Shown: one piece after another, positions 11,335-24,800 of the stretch | How positions within the stretch are numbered: the first letter of the stretch is position 1 | How the letters are laid out: every line of letters begins with the position of its first letter | DNA from: Litomosoides sigmodontis | Lineage: Eukaryota > Nematoda > Chromadorea > Rhabditida > Onchocercidae | Assembly (NCBI GenBank): GCA_963070105.1 | Contig: OY718806.1 | Span: 3,382,865-3,446,864, forward strand | Direction: 5' to 3' | Length of the DNA stretch: 64,000 nt | Program-made: the position numbers and the translations under genes | The notes under the pieces: generated by a model | What the model was told of the DNA's origin: nothing | The model's database searches: none | Seen by the model: the letters and a program-made list of their open reading frames with translations, nothing else

Positions 11335-12888
11335 ACAGCAAAACTATGTATTGTTGAATAAAATATTTAGGGATGATTTTTGTATGTGCATCCTAAAGCG
11401 TTGTGAGCGATCATCTGACCTGGATGTTCCATCATTCCCTACTTTATCTTGCAGGTAACATGCTCTTTTTCAAATTGCTGCGATGGAAATAATGAGTAAA
11501 TTCCGATCAAGATATTATCATTTCCTGAAATGGGAACTCTAGCAAAAAATGTCAAATGTAATTCCAGAAATGGTCATGACAGCTTGGTTTCAAAATTCTT
11601 AGAAGCGAATGGAGTTTGTTACCGTGATTGAGCAACATTTCAAATATCTCCAGTTTCGCGGGACCACTAAAATACTGAATTTATCTACAGAAAAATTTAA
11701 GAGATTTGTTTTTTGTTTTTGCATTCAGTGGACGAAACAACTTTTCTGAACAGCTGCTGATGACAGTTGCGGCGTTAGTTTGAAATATTGTGTTTGTGCG
11801 CATCTATTTGGACCCATGACTTCCGATAATATATCGTTTCAGTGTAATGGCGAAGCGGGGGGTGGAGGTGGGAGGTCGAAGGAGTCATGCTCCAACTGTG
11901 AACGGAACTGCAGGAAAATTTCTTAAGTCTTTGACTTGGCTTTTTAGGATATCTTTTAGGATATTTGAAAAGTTCTTACGAAAAAACTTTCGTTCTCCCA
12001 TTCTCACTTTTTTCCTGACTTTAAGAACTCGTTCACTTAATTTATTGATCTTTCAATTTTTTGTTTACCACCAAATCTTCAATATTTGTGGCTTAGGTAC
12101 AAGCCAAGCAGTCTTATGTTTCCATCGCATAACAAATTCATTTTCAAATTATCATGTTATCAACAACCCTCCTGTATTCAGTGGGGATTTAATTTCACGT
12201 AATTAATTAATGGCTTGTTGTGCAGCGAAATAATAGCCAAGTCAATTTATCCTCATTCTTCCTATCACTAAATGAAAAACTTCATTTTATTGAATATAAT
12301 CGAATGTCATAAGAATGGAAACAGCGACACCGTGAGGCGAAACAGCTGTGAGCATACATCGAAGACGATTAATGGTGTAGTGGAATTGCTTCTGCATATC
12401 CCTTGTATTTTGCAGTTTAACTTTTAACCGAGTAGCGCTGGAATCTTACAAAAAAAGCTGGAGGTTTAATCATATAGAGGTTTCATGTTTGATCTTGTTA
12501 ATGTTGTCAAGGTGTCATCTGGACATTTTAATTTTGTTGATGTTGACAGTGTATGGTTGCTTTCGTTTACGGTAGTGGCTGTTTACTCTCTAAATCGTAG
12601 TTCGTACTGTTCGGTACTGATTGGAATGTTGAAGTTGTTAGCTGAATAATTTTCTTCCTGAAAGTGTTTACTGAGTAATGTTTTTCCTTTTTCGGCCAAA
12701 TGCTGATTTCAGAACTTCGTTTAAACTAAGCGACAGTCTTTCCCTTTCTTATGAATTGCGGTTGTGTAAGAACTGTTTTCTGATTCATGTTTTATTCTTT
12801 GTTATTTGCAATAGCCATAGAAGTTAGGATTTAAATTTTCTACTGTGTCCAATTATTTGTGATTACAGTATATATGTATTTATAACGA
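11335..12888. other. Intergenic, DENN gene to ninein-like gene
   Basis: Begins with the AATAAA poly(A) signal of the DENN gene at 11357-11362. The rest shows no recognisable exon chain; a 119-codon open frame starting at 11847 has no family features. An acceptor-like gattacag ending at 12868, about 20 bp before the next start codon, may be a trans-splice site. Confidence 0.5.
11357..11362 (+). terminator. Poly(A) signal of the DENN gene
   Basis: AATAAA 23 bp after the DENN stop codon; unusually close, giving a very short 3' untranslated region. Confidence 0.6.
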
Positions 12889-15800
12889 ATGACAACCCCG
12901 GTATTAGACGATGAAAATGTTCATGTCAGGGAGCTCAATAGGGTGAGTTTTTTGTTAACGGTGTGCCAAAATATAGTGACTTCATCAAGGACTGTTAGAA
13001 TCCATTATATGTGAATTATTGAAAATCAAAAACTTACTTTTTTTGAAGCTATTTCTAAGCTGCGCCAAAAATGGCGAAACACAGTTGGACGCATCTGGTC
13101 TGCAGGATTTGTGCGTTAAGCTCAATCTTTCTTCCTTCGTTGATGTCATACTTCAACGAATACTCAATGGTTGTGCGGTTGTCGACTTTACGGTATACTT
13201 TATACTACGAGACTTTTATTCCAATGCAAGCATGAATTTTACATGTTTTTTTTTGACAAGTCTTCGCTGACAAACCAAACTACTTTATTTAATAAGAGAA
13301 AGCTGAGGACTGATTTGAGCGATACGATGGGAAACCAGTGGCTTTGACAAAAGTATTTGAAGGTTTTTAAAGAACGCTTTATGCACTTGCTACCAGATAT
13401 TATTAGCGTTACCACAGTAGCAGAAAATCTTGAAAGCGATGCGAAAAAAAATTTGCTGGAGCTTGGAATTGAGCCTAATGGCTTTTTAACTCGATACGAG
13501 GCACGTATTTTATGTGAGCATACACCAGAATTAAAGAGGTAAACATCAAATTAGTGAAAAAAAATCCTTTTCGCAGTAAAATAAAAAATGAAACATTTGC
13601 TTATGAAATGCTTCTACTGTGGAGCTTAAAAGTGAAGTATTCACTGAAAAACAATCTTTCAGTCTTGGGGTAGTGGAGATCGACGAACTTTTTGATCAGG
13701 CAGATATAAACCATGTAGAACGCATTACATTAACTGAATTTCTTGCCCAGTATCATATGCGAAAACAGTTAGGCGAAGAAGTGAATCTTATTACAGAAAC
13801 TTTAGTACCTTCCGTGAACTTATTCGAGGCACTGGATCCTTCTAACACTGGGTAATCACGTAATTTTTATGCCGAATTTTTGGTTTGTTTAACACTCGTA
13901 CTGAATCTTCATAGTCGAAGCCGAAATCCCACATCATGTGAGAAAGTTACTAATACTTAATTTTAGAACTGTTCGATGTCAGGAATTGTTGGAACATTGG
14001 CGAGCATGTGGTATCAGTTTGGAACAGGGTTTATATGTTTTGAAGGTAAAATGAGTAGAAGGTCATGAATTTTCTTAGAAATGTAAATACTTCATTCTGT
14101 TAGTTACGATTATTGTTTTCTGTTTAGCTTTTTGGCCAACCACTTGAAGGAACGGTCAATACTATTTCACTCACTGGAAGTTTAGAACAACAACTTAATG
14201 ATTTAGCGGCGGCGCCGTCTACCTCGACAATAATTCGAGTTGCCCTACTTTCACTTCATGCATTTATTGATCACATAAGGTGTATTTTTCCACCTTGTTT
14301 TTAGTATGGATTTATTCATTCATTTCCTAAGGTGCATTTTAAAGACATTTACTAGAAATCAAATATATCGCTGGATGAAATTTACTTATGTTTCAGGTGT
14401 TCGCTGAAGGAGGCTAAGTTGCGCGCAGAACATTTCTACAAACAAGTCCAAGAAGCAAATCAAAGGCATGTTCTTCTAATTGAAGAACTAGAGCAAAATC
14501 AACTCTCGATTGAGCAAGCATATGAGCAGCGGTTTAGGTTGGTTTCATCAAAATTTGCTGCATTAAATTATGACTTGTTATATATATATATATATATATA
14601 TAAAGTCACAATTTTGTGTGAATATATGTGTGAAGATTCACTTTGTAGCGTAGCTTGGCTTTGATTTTCATTTGGATAGCGGTTTTTTTTAATTCTTTAC
14701 AGTTCTTAGTAATTTGATATGTATTGTTGAAGTTTGAAGTTTCTGTCGAACTGCCTGTCACATTTTTGCTAATAATTGCACATTTTTAACAAACTAGTTT
14801 CGCTTTTTCAGGAGTTTTGATGAACGTTGTCGAGCAAAGATAAATCAAATCGAGGAACGATTTTCTCAAGAAAAAAGGGATTTATTAACTGAATTGGAAA
14901 AGGTTGTTTTTAAAGTGTTTTATGTTGGTATAAAGTTTTCGAGATGTTTTGGTGCAAAAGTGCAGGTATTCACGGAAAGATTTATTATTAATCTTTTTTT
15001 TTTTGTTGTTAATGTTAGAGCTATTTTGGAAGTGTTAAAATATATGGAAGAAAAGAAGTGTAAATTGCATTTAGACGGAAGAAGAGCTTGCTCGATTTCG
15101 AAAAAATGAATCATCATATCGTGCTCGTTTGCAATTGCTTGAGCGACAGTGCACACGAATTACAGAAGAAGCAAAAGAATTATCTGCAACGATACAGCAA
15201 TTAGAGCAAATGAACCGACACTTGCGTAGCGAGCTGAATAAAACGTTGCAATCGCGGCCAGTGGAGGAACTTCAGCCAACACAGATGCTGAGACATCGTG
15301 TTGAGTTACTTATTGCTCACAACAAGGTTTTTAATGGAGAATTGAATTTATAGTTTGAATAAGTGAGCACATAAACACTTCATAGTCTAAGGTGCATCCT
15401 AAGAACATACCACAAAACCACAAAAAGAATGTTTAATAATTTCATGTTACTTTTTAAGCAAAATGTTAATTTTTAATATCAATGACAAAGCTTGTCAGAT
15501 TCGTTTAGTTTTAAAAAAAACGAAATGAGTTAAAAAACTGGTGTGTTAGGTATATCATAGGTCATTTATGCCTTTTGATTGGTTTGTTGTTAAACATAAT
15601 GAAAGGAGTGAATTAGTTGTTTCAATATCAGTCATTTCGGTGATTCTGAAAAACTTTTCAGAGATTGCGGGAAAAAGTAGAGGAGTTAACAAATAACGGA
15701 AAAAAATGCAAAAGTCGTCTGCGCATGGTTGAACCACTTTATTTTCGCTGGACTAGCACATTTAGATTGGAAATCCTGGCTTTAAAAAGACGCAGGGAAG

Positions 15801-18507
15801 GTAGACCGTTTGATACGCTCTCAGGTATTTAGCATTTTTTGATCTTCTTGTACTAAAAATATTACTGACATTTTTGGGTAACGTTTTCAGAAGTTTTGGA
15901 GGCAGTCTATGACACCATTTATTTAGAGTTGGAAAGTGAGCCAGAGTCTATTTTTATGAGATCCAAAAAACGTCGCATGTTAAAAGTCAAGGAACGAAAA
16001 TGTCGACATGATCGAATTGCTAAGCTTACGGAAAATTCATCGTCAAGTATGCTCGTCATATTTAAAACTTTTGTTTATTCATGTAAACTCGTTTCCTAAT
16101 GCCTTATTGCAATTTAGATGAGTGGGTAGCGAACGCCGGGAAACATAAGGAAAAGGCTTCAGATATTCAATCGAGTAAAAAGCTCAATCAGGTTCTGCAG
16201 AAGAGTTTGCAAGCTAGTGCGATGGAACAAATCAAAGAACAACATCGAAAAGAAATTGTGGCTTTAAAACATTCGGCTAATAAGACTCTTATAGATGCTT
16301 TAACTGATCAGCAACGACAAATTACGCAAAGGCAACTTTTGTGGTTGAGAATTATTGAATTTAATACTTAAAATCTATCATGCCTTAAAAAACCGTTGTT
16401 TTTACAAACAATAAGTTAGTTAATAACATGTTTGAAAGCTTCTCTATGACGTTCATAATTTACCTTTTCTTAATGTTATAAAATTTTATGTTGAACAAAT
16501 ACAAAGTTTAAGCTCAGGTGGTTTACAAAATGATGAATTTTTGGAATTGAAGTTACTTGACCTTGTTAGTCATACAGTGTTGTAGTTTCGCGAACGAACG
16601 GCGCCAGTTTCAAATAAAATTAATTACCGAAAGAAATACGTTAGAACGAAAGTTCGCGGAGGAAAAAATGAAAATGATCAATCGACTGCAGGCAACTTTC
16701 TGTGTTCTCTTATCGAGTTTTTTGAAATCGCAGTTTTGTCCGTAAACTTATGTAAAGAAAGAGGTACGGCAGCTCATTTTCAGGAAAGTCGTCAAAAATT
16801 TATTACAGGAAGAATTTGAATGTGAACTGAGTCGTTTAAAAGCGATCATTTCGCCTTCGACATTTGATGATTCACGTTTATTTACTCATGAGCTTGAGGT
16901 GAAGATTTTACATCTGGAATTTAAAATCTTACCGTACCCACAATTTTTAAACATGAAATTGTATGCCAGTTGAATCGATAAGTTATTACTATCGTATAAC
17001 GAACAGGAATTATTATAATTATAGTAAAAGTAATAAGTAGTAAACAATTATTGACAACTATTCAATAAGTGTTAATTGGTGTACTATTTAGCAGTATAAC
17101 GCAGAAGGCAGTGCTCTTGAAGGTATGAAAAGCATTCAAACGCAGGGCTCAGTACAGTCGCTGCCCCACGTCAAGCCATCAAAATTCAGCATCTTGATGG
17201 AGAAGTTCTGGTAAAATTTAGTGAAAAAAATTGGAAAGATGAGGAATTACAAAAGAAATAGAGTTTTGTACCATCAACTTTGCATCTTATGCAGTAGTAT
17301 ACAATGATTTTTGGACGGAGAGATCAATATGAGGACGCAAGAATATTGAGGTAATGAGCAGAATAAATCGTGGGAATGGATGCAGTTTATTCCACTCAGT
17401 ACTAGTGTTCATTGGTTCCTTACATATGATTTAATTGTTGGATTTATTTGCAGGAAAGGTGATAATTCATGTAATGTGTTTAATCAGACTAATGATATTG
17501 ATATGTTAAATATAGAGAAAATGTCGCCGCCACCAAAAACATTTTGTAAGGTAAAATTATTATAGTTTTATTCTTATTGGGTAAATTTATCAAAAGTTAG
17601 CACAATGTAATTTTCTTTCTTGGTAAACACTTTACAGACTGCAAATTTCCCCACATCTTAATTTGCAGCATTTGCTTGTGAGTTGTAACTTTGTATCTGA
17701 TTGGTTCCACTGTAGAATGTTTGGATGGTACACGGCAAGTGCTCCCATTATGAAATGATAAGGACAAAGTTAAAGCAGATTCATGCAGCAGTAACTGGTG
17801 ATAGTAATATCGTAGAAAGTGGATTTGAGGATGTCATCTCTAGTGCTGATAGCATAGCAGAAGTGAGCACGTTTTATCTCCTTTTCCGATGTATTTTGCT
17901 CTTGTTTTTTTTGTGATGGAAATGAAATTGCTTATTTAATTTTCTGGTTGCATACCAATACACTTGGATCAGTGTACGAATTATTGGCAAGATATTGCTT
18001 CCAATGTTAGATCATTTTTTGTTTTTTTGTAGCAGTATTGAATTAAGTGAAAATGCTGAAAATAGAGCCAGACGAATAATTTGAAAAGTTGAAATGTAAT
18101 TGTAAAAATTAAGTGTGGAAGATGTTACTATTCTGCAGGAACATGCGCATTTGAAGAACGAAATCAAAAAACTAAGCAGTCGGCTTTGTTTGGCTCGTGA
18201 AAAAGTTATAGAATTGCGTGCTTACTTTGCAAGGTGTTCTTCTAGTTGTGTGGAAAGCCTCGAAAGTTGGAAAATTGAACAACCAACCAAAGACTGCTTA
18301 GCTACTGGGAGTGCGTGGATACCTCATACTAGCAGTAACATTTCGAGGATGGAGCAACTTAAAGCAGAGAATGTTTTACTGCATGCGCGACTAACAGAAT
18401 CAACAGAATTGGTGAAAATGTTGGTTCGAGAATACAGTGATCAGTTGAATAAAACATCACATTTAGGAAGATTTATCCGTTCCATATATTTTATCGATGG
18501 CGAATAA
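12889..18507 (+). CDS. Ninein-like centrosomal EF-hand and coiled-coil protein
   Basis: Predicted exons: 12889-12942, 13049-13192, 13363-13538, 13663-13851, 13967-14045, 14128-14279, 14397-14537, 14812-14902, 15075-15326, 15662-15824, 15891-16046, 16118-16331, 16586-16691, 16809-16898, 17092-17210, 17454-17550, 17716-17862, 18139-18507; about 912 residues. The N-terminus (RLFLSCAKNGETQLDASGL, then LCVKLNL and FKERFMHLLPDI) matches the ninein/NIN-like start, where an EF-hand-type region precedes long coiled coil. A canonical EF loop DPSNTGTVRCQE sits at residues 183-194; a degenerate one (139-150) precedes it. Residues about 265-670 and 790-890 are Glu/Lys/Gln-rich heptads. Ninein family proteins anchor microtubule minus ends. 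Introns 12 and 13 seem to use GC donors, and exon 10 has two in-phase donors (15800 or 15824). Exons 15-16 are least certain. AATAAA at 18612. Confidence 0.83.
14579..14602. repeat. TA dinucleotide microsatellite in an intron
   Basis: About eleven TA units inside intron 7 of the ninein-like gene. Similar short TA runs occur at about 52037-52052 and 62311-62328. Confidence 0.9.
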
Positions 18508-18862
18508 TTGTGACTTTGCACATTCCGAATTTACATAAAATTATTCCTTGTGATCTTTTATTATGTTTTTATTATTCCTTGTGATAAAATTATTGATATT
18601 ATTTGTGTAAAAATAAAATTTGTATGACCGTTTATGTGTAAGCAAGGGTATATATTAATGGAAGGTTCTGTTTGAGCCGTGGGTCATTTCCCCACAGAAA
18701 TCGTTCCTCTGACATTTTAACGAAATCTCAGTTATGAAAGAAACAAGATTACCTAGGAAGTAGGCTTTAATGAAAATTAAATTATTGGAGTGTACTGCTG
18801 TGTATCTGTTTTCAGGGTGGAATATTTTCTGAGGGATTTATGATTGTCTAAGAGTTCGTGAG
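18508..18862. promoter_or_regulatory. Short intergenic gap, candidate operon junction
   Basis: Between the ninein-like stop and the huntingtin start there are 355 bp. An AATAAA signal at 18612-18617 is followed by a strong acceptor, tctgttttcag, ending at 18815, which is 47 bp before the huntingtin ATG. A poly(A) signal followed after 100-200 bp by a trans-splice acceptor is the arrangement expected inside a nematode operon. This is inference; no SL sequence can be seen in genomic DNA. Confidence 0.45.
18612..18617 (+). terminator. Poly(A) signal of the ninein-like gene
   Basis: AATAAA 105 bp after the ninein-like stop codon and 200 bp before the acceptor-like site that precedes huntingtin. 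Confidence 0.55.
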
Positions 18863-21800
18863 ATGGATCGGCTTTCGAAGGCTCTTAATGTTCTTCAGAT
18901 CGCCAAGAAATCAGACTTCATCGTCACTTCCAGGTCAATTCTTATTTGTTATAAATGTCGGTATGGTGATGCACAGTAATTGGATGCATTGATTTATGCC
19001 ATGAGTAATACGGCACAGTACTTTTATTACCAATGATAAGGTGTTAAGATTAAAAGTTTTGTGTTTAAAGAGGTTGGGTTTGCTCTTCTGTTGATAAGAT
19101 TAGATGATGTTCACATGTGGTTAGGCGAATCATTTTGTGACTCGTTATTTCTCATTTTTTCAGCAAAAGGATGGAAATTTATGAAAAAGAACATGCGGCT
19201 TTCTTAGATATCAAAGATGTTCTTGTCCGATCAGAAGTCTGGTTAGCTTCTTACTAATTTGAAAATAGTGTTAAGCTAAACATGGTTAAAGTTATTGTTG
19301 AATGCAACTTGCATCTTGCAGAAAACTTCAGTATGAGCACATCAAATCTAGCAGATACAAAGCCATGCTAAGTGTATACTATTACGCCAAGACACCTTAC
19401 ATTTTGCACCAAATAAACAAAAGTTTTGGTAATTACATGATTTTCTTACATTCTTTCCATGTCTTTCAGGAAGGATCCGAAATACAACGAAGAATTCAAT
19501 CGTTCAGTCAAAATTTTGTTTGAGTACATCAATCATCGGAACAGTGATCTTCGTATGTTAAGTGAACAAACAATGGATTCAGTATTAAGGGTGGGTATCA
19601 TGGCAAACGAATAAACATCTAAATAAGTTGCTTGTGCTGGTTTACGTATTGTGTACCAGTCATGATCGCATTCTTAGTTTCCCAGTAATAAAGCATTTTT
19701 CTTCATAAACTTCAAGAAAAAATGAGCACAAGTATTTTCATCTAACTCCGAAAATTATATTACTACAACTGGATATCATTTGCAGCATTTAATTATCGAT
19801 ATGAATACTTCACGGGTTATTGTTGTATTGATATCAGAAATTAGGCGGAATGGACCTTCACGATCACTCGTTTTTGCACTTTCGCGATTGGTTGATGCTC
19901 TAAAATATGTGAAAATAAATCGATCGAGGTTGGCTAAAACTTTTTAATTGGAATTCACTGCTTTTCCACCTTATTCAAAGAGATGCATATGACTTCATAA
20001 ATCCGTAATCTAACTCCGCAAGCTAACATGTAAATAAATGTAGCTTTTAGAAATTGAAAAATTACTGGTTCATTTTTGTGTTTTTTTAATTTTTTTCAGG
20101 GCTATAGGAGTGCATCTGCTTTATACTCTTCCAAAAATCTTAATTCGTCCAGAAGAAATTGTACAGAGTGCTTTGGAAAAGTGCCTTCCCCAAATTTTTA
20201 TATTCGTTGGTTTAGATTTTGCTTCACAACCAAATGATAATGTATTGGTAAGTATGATGTTAACCTATGTTTTTGTGAAATCCGTAGACTCCTCAAATAA
20301 GGTAATCGAAAAGATGGCAAAAGTGGAAAATTTTTATTCAATTTCTATTTTCAGAAACTTTGTGAAGTAGCGCTTTCTAATTTGGAGCTATCAGGTGTGG
20401 CGAATCGTACAGCTGCTGTTCTTATAAGTCACTTAGCTACTTATATTGAAGTTATACGCGGAAAAGTTTTTCAACACTTCCTCAGTAAATATTTGTATTG
20501 ATTTTGATCTGCACGATTTTCTCAAACTTTATTTTAAAAATTAAGGTAAGGTCGTATTTACTTCTCTTTCCAGAAGTGTTATCTAAACCAAGTGAACAGC
20601 AAAACAAAAACCTGATAGTTGGGACACTGAATTCACTGCGTCTATTATGGCCTGTTTATTTATTGAAAAAAAACGAGTTTGATTTGGAGAGTCTACGAAG
20701 TGTAAGTGTAATGGTTCTTCAGCTTAGTAAATAAAAATATTCGATCAGTGTTAGGAAACTAAAATTTGGTTTGCATTTTTGTTTTGGATTCGTAGCATTT
20801 ATAATATTTAAAATAGTTACATGGATCGTTGTTCTAGATAATTCGTGATTCATTACGCTGTCTTTTTTCGCCTCACAATGAAATCGTGGTTGCTTCATTG
20901 GAATTTCTGGAAAAAGTAGTTTCGTCGTCGCTCACTGCTCTTGACGTAGAGTCATTTTATCCACAACAGTTATGCACTTTTAAATCTGACACGGAAGAAC
21001 AGGATATTGCTATGCCGACAAGCTTGCCTTCTTCCCGTTAGTTTATAGAGTTTGATATTCTAAATGTTTTGTCATTTGTGCTTCGATTTCTAATCTTACT
21101 TATTTTTCTTTTACAGATGCTACCAGTTGTATGAGTTCACTGCGAGCTAGTCCTGTAAATTTCTTTTTTGGTGACTTACCTTCTAAAGCAGTGGATTTAG
21201 CTGACAGCAATGTTCAGCCTTCATTTAGTTTACCTTTAAGTGCGGATTCTTCGAGCTCAGAGATGGTGAGTTTTTTCTAGTTGGAAATTGAAGGATGTTG
21301 TGTAGTATGAAAAATTGTGCCATAGTGTTACTTTTGAAAAATAACAATTTGATTGCTGACTCACTAAAGCATATGTGATTGCATCATTTTTTTAGCAGAA
21401 CGAATCATGTTCAGAAGGCGGCATGGATATCCTTGATCCATTAAGACGTTTAGAAATATCCAGTGACCTAACCAAGTGTTCTAATTCATCAGAAGAATCG
21501 CTATCTGAATTTACATCAAGATCATGTACTCCGATATACGAATGTTTGCCTGCAGATATATGTAATTTTTTTTAAGTTCAACTTATTGCATACGCTAAGC
21601 ATTGATATGGATCGTAAAAAAATCAGAACTCTACCGTATCCATTATAATTTATTTAGTTCTTGGCCGTGATAATATAGTGAAAAGTTAAAAGTCATTTTT
21701 TTTGCAGCATTTGGTCCTTTCCTCTCATATACTGCTGTACTTCTGGCGAAGCGATTTTTATTAAGTGGACAGTGCTTTAAATTAATGACCGATAGCGAAG

Positions 21801-24800
21801 TTCGTGTAAGCCATAAAATTTTGGCAATGTCTTGTTTAGCCAATCTCGCTTTGTACTTGCCAAAATTTGCGGATATAACTCTTCAACCAAAAGGTGATTA
21901 TTCCCATTGTCAGGCTAAAATTTGATATTTTTACTGAATGATAAATATCATTACTGTATGTTTGTTGACAACAAAATTCAGGTGGTTTGGGCGTGCAAAC
22001 ATTGAAAGATCTTCAACTTTATCTGAATCACGAAGACGATCAATTAAAGGCTGCAACAATCACTGTGTTCATAAATGCTGAAAAATGTCGATTCCGAACT
22101 TTAGGTGAACAGTTCCACGGTCGGTTTTCTAGAAATTTCGTGCAGTTTGGAATCTGAAATCTCCATTTTTCTCTGCTGTAGAAAGGAATTTGTGAAATAA
22201 GTCAGGGACTTGAATTTTTATAGAATCTCGTTGCTCATTTACTTCGTTTGTACATGATGCTATTCGTATTCGTCGTGCTCAGTGCAGTCGCTCGTTGCTC
22301 ATATCTCTAAAATCTGCTAAAAAACTAGTTTATCAAACTGGTATTGTATACGATGTTGCAAAATTTGCTTGTGAAAATTATCGGGACAACTATTTTTTGC
22401 TTCGAGTAAGTATTTCGAAATAATAAATATTTTCTGGAAGTTTATAGAGAGAATATTACCCGAGGTGTTTTTTTAGACGTTTTGTATTTTATGTTATAGA
22501 TACATTCAAAAATAAAACACAGTTCGTGTAAGAAATCCGTCTCGAAGATTCATGACTGGAATAACAGTCATATAAGAAATATGTATCGTTTGATCAATTT
22601 TTTAGATAGCTGTCGTGGAATATCTAGCAAACATCGAATGGGCACTTGCAAACTCTTCTGTTACTCATCTTCCAGACGAAATTTTTGATATATATATGCA
22701 CTTGCTTGCTGACGACGATCAGCGAGTGAGGAGTGCTGCTGCAAAGCATCTTTGTTTGTTCGTTCATTAATACTTCGAACATTAATTAGTAGTGCTATGT
22801 AATGAATTCCTAGGAAATGCACAACACATTTTGCGTGTGGTTATTGAAAGTTAAGATAATTAAAATTTATTTTTTCCAGATTAACTAAAAACGCGAACTA
22901 CGCTCCAGCACCGTATAACTTCTCAATTGAAGAACCAGTTGATTGCATTTGCTCGGATTTTCCTGAAATTCCTCTGGTATGACATACAAAAACAAGATGC
23001 AAAATCTTAGTCTTATTTTCAGTCAGTCATCGGTTCTTCATAATTTCTGATCTCCACGTTTCCAGACTATCGGTATGAGTCCTTATTACGGTTTCCTGCA
23101 TCAACCATTCAACTTTATAACGGCAAGCAACCTTTCGTTTGTACTAAGAAAGATGTTCGATATTTTAACAACAAGTGCAGATGAAAAACAGCAGGTCATT
23201 TTTTTAATTGGAAATAATTTGTATGTTTTCGTGTGATTACTAACTTATTTTGGAAGGCTCATTTAACCACTTCTGATTCTTCTGCTTGGGTTTATGGTGA
23301 AATTTATTAAGGTGATTGAACTTGTCATATGGAGGCTCCCTCCGAGAAAAAATATGAATCACGAACTATTTAGGCAGGCATTGCTGCTGGATTGTTTCAA
23401 CTATCGTGTTGTTTCAAATCCAGACATTATTTGCAAGCATGGGGACTCGAATCGAATGTTGATAGTTCGAGAATTGGCTTAATTACTGCCTTAATTTTGA
23501 AATGTAATTGTTGCTACACAGATGTGCAAACTTTTATGCACTTCCTGAATACCGCAACCCATATGACTGCAGGTAAGTTGGTTTGGCACTCCCGAAAGAC
23601 TTGTTAAAATGGCGCAAGTTTTATTTAGGAAACTTCTTCAACTTGACTATCTAGAAAGTTATTAATCCAAACACTTCTTGTTGAATCGCACAAAATGTTT
23701 ATAAGTACTATTTGTTTCAAGGGTTATACACAGTCGACATCATTAAAGCTGCTGATAAAAATAATCATATTATGCCGAATTTTTCTGAATACTCGATATG
23801 TGAACAGCTTATTTTGTTGCAGTTGAGGTATGCAAATTACTTTTTTCGATGTAGGATTTCCCATCGTTAATCTGTTGGAAATATCATGTGTTCTAAAAGT
23901 TTAAAGCTGGACCTGAGAAGTTTGGAAAGCATTACTCCTGTAAACAGAAATGTGATTTCTGTTTTGTGTAATGTTTGACCACTAATATCATTTCTCTTTT
24001 TAGTTTTCAGGGTTATTAATTTGTATTATTGTTTGATAATCGATCATCGGCAACAAACTGCTTGTTCTTTTTTGCGACATTCACCACTTTCACCTGTTCG
24101 TAAAGCACTTCCCGTTAGCCATAACAGTGTAGCATCATGGGAACAACGGATTGGTGCTATTTCGTCTTTAACTTGTGCCGGCATCAAAATGTCTAGAAAT
24201 ACGAGCTTCCTACAATCTCCTAGTCTCCTGCATTTCGCTAATTCATTGAAGGGTGGTTATCTAAACTATATGGTAAGCAGCTTATTGTGTCTTTTTTTTC
24301 GTTTCATTCATTTAACTCCTTTTGGTGGTTTATGACGTTATGAGTTTCATATTTCAGAATACTTTGGCGTTTGATGCATCTGAACGTTTTACAGCAATGT
24401 TAATTTCAGCACTAAATTGTTTAGCATGTACATTGGAAGTGATGCGACTTCCACAGGTGACGGACATTCTTGAAGAGGTAATTTATACCATGGTTTATGG
24501 TGATTAGTTTGGTTGTTGTTGCAATCGGTCCAATGTTAATGATAAGAAACGTGTTAAAATTGAAAAAATAACTGTACGTTTCATCCATAACAACATTTAT
24601 TAATCAAAAGCAAACGTTTACTTCAGCTAGTTGCAAATGTTTCATGGTTGAAAAGTTTTTTTTTTTTAACTTAATCTTTAGAGATAAGAGAGCTCGTTTT
24701 GGCATAGTTGGTAACAACGGGGAACTTGGAATACTGGCTTTTCAGATTTTACTGTACTGTCAAACTGTTATCGAGGTGGTTCCAGATGAAAGTATTCGCG

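Noticed and set aside
11847..12206. 119-codon open frame between the DENN and ninein-like genes
   Set aside because: Low-complexity start, no recognisable domain and no splice partners; likely chance.
16513..16564. Possible cassette exon (SSGGLQNDEFLELKLLDL) in the ninein-like gene
   Set aside because: It would leave only about 21 bp of intron before the next exon, too short to splice.
19302..19523. Open frame within huntingtin intron 2
   Set aside because: Joining it creates a stop or breaks phase; exon 2 joins directly to 19470 giving a correct Trp codon and huntingtin-like sequence.
23294..23482. Open frame overlapping huntingtin exon 17 in another frame
   Set aside because: The other frame (AGIAAGLFQL) matches huntingtin order and phase; this one does not.
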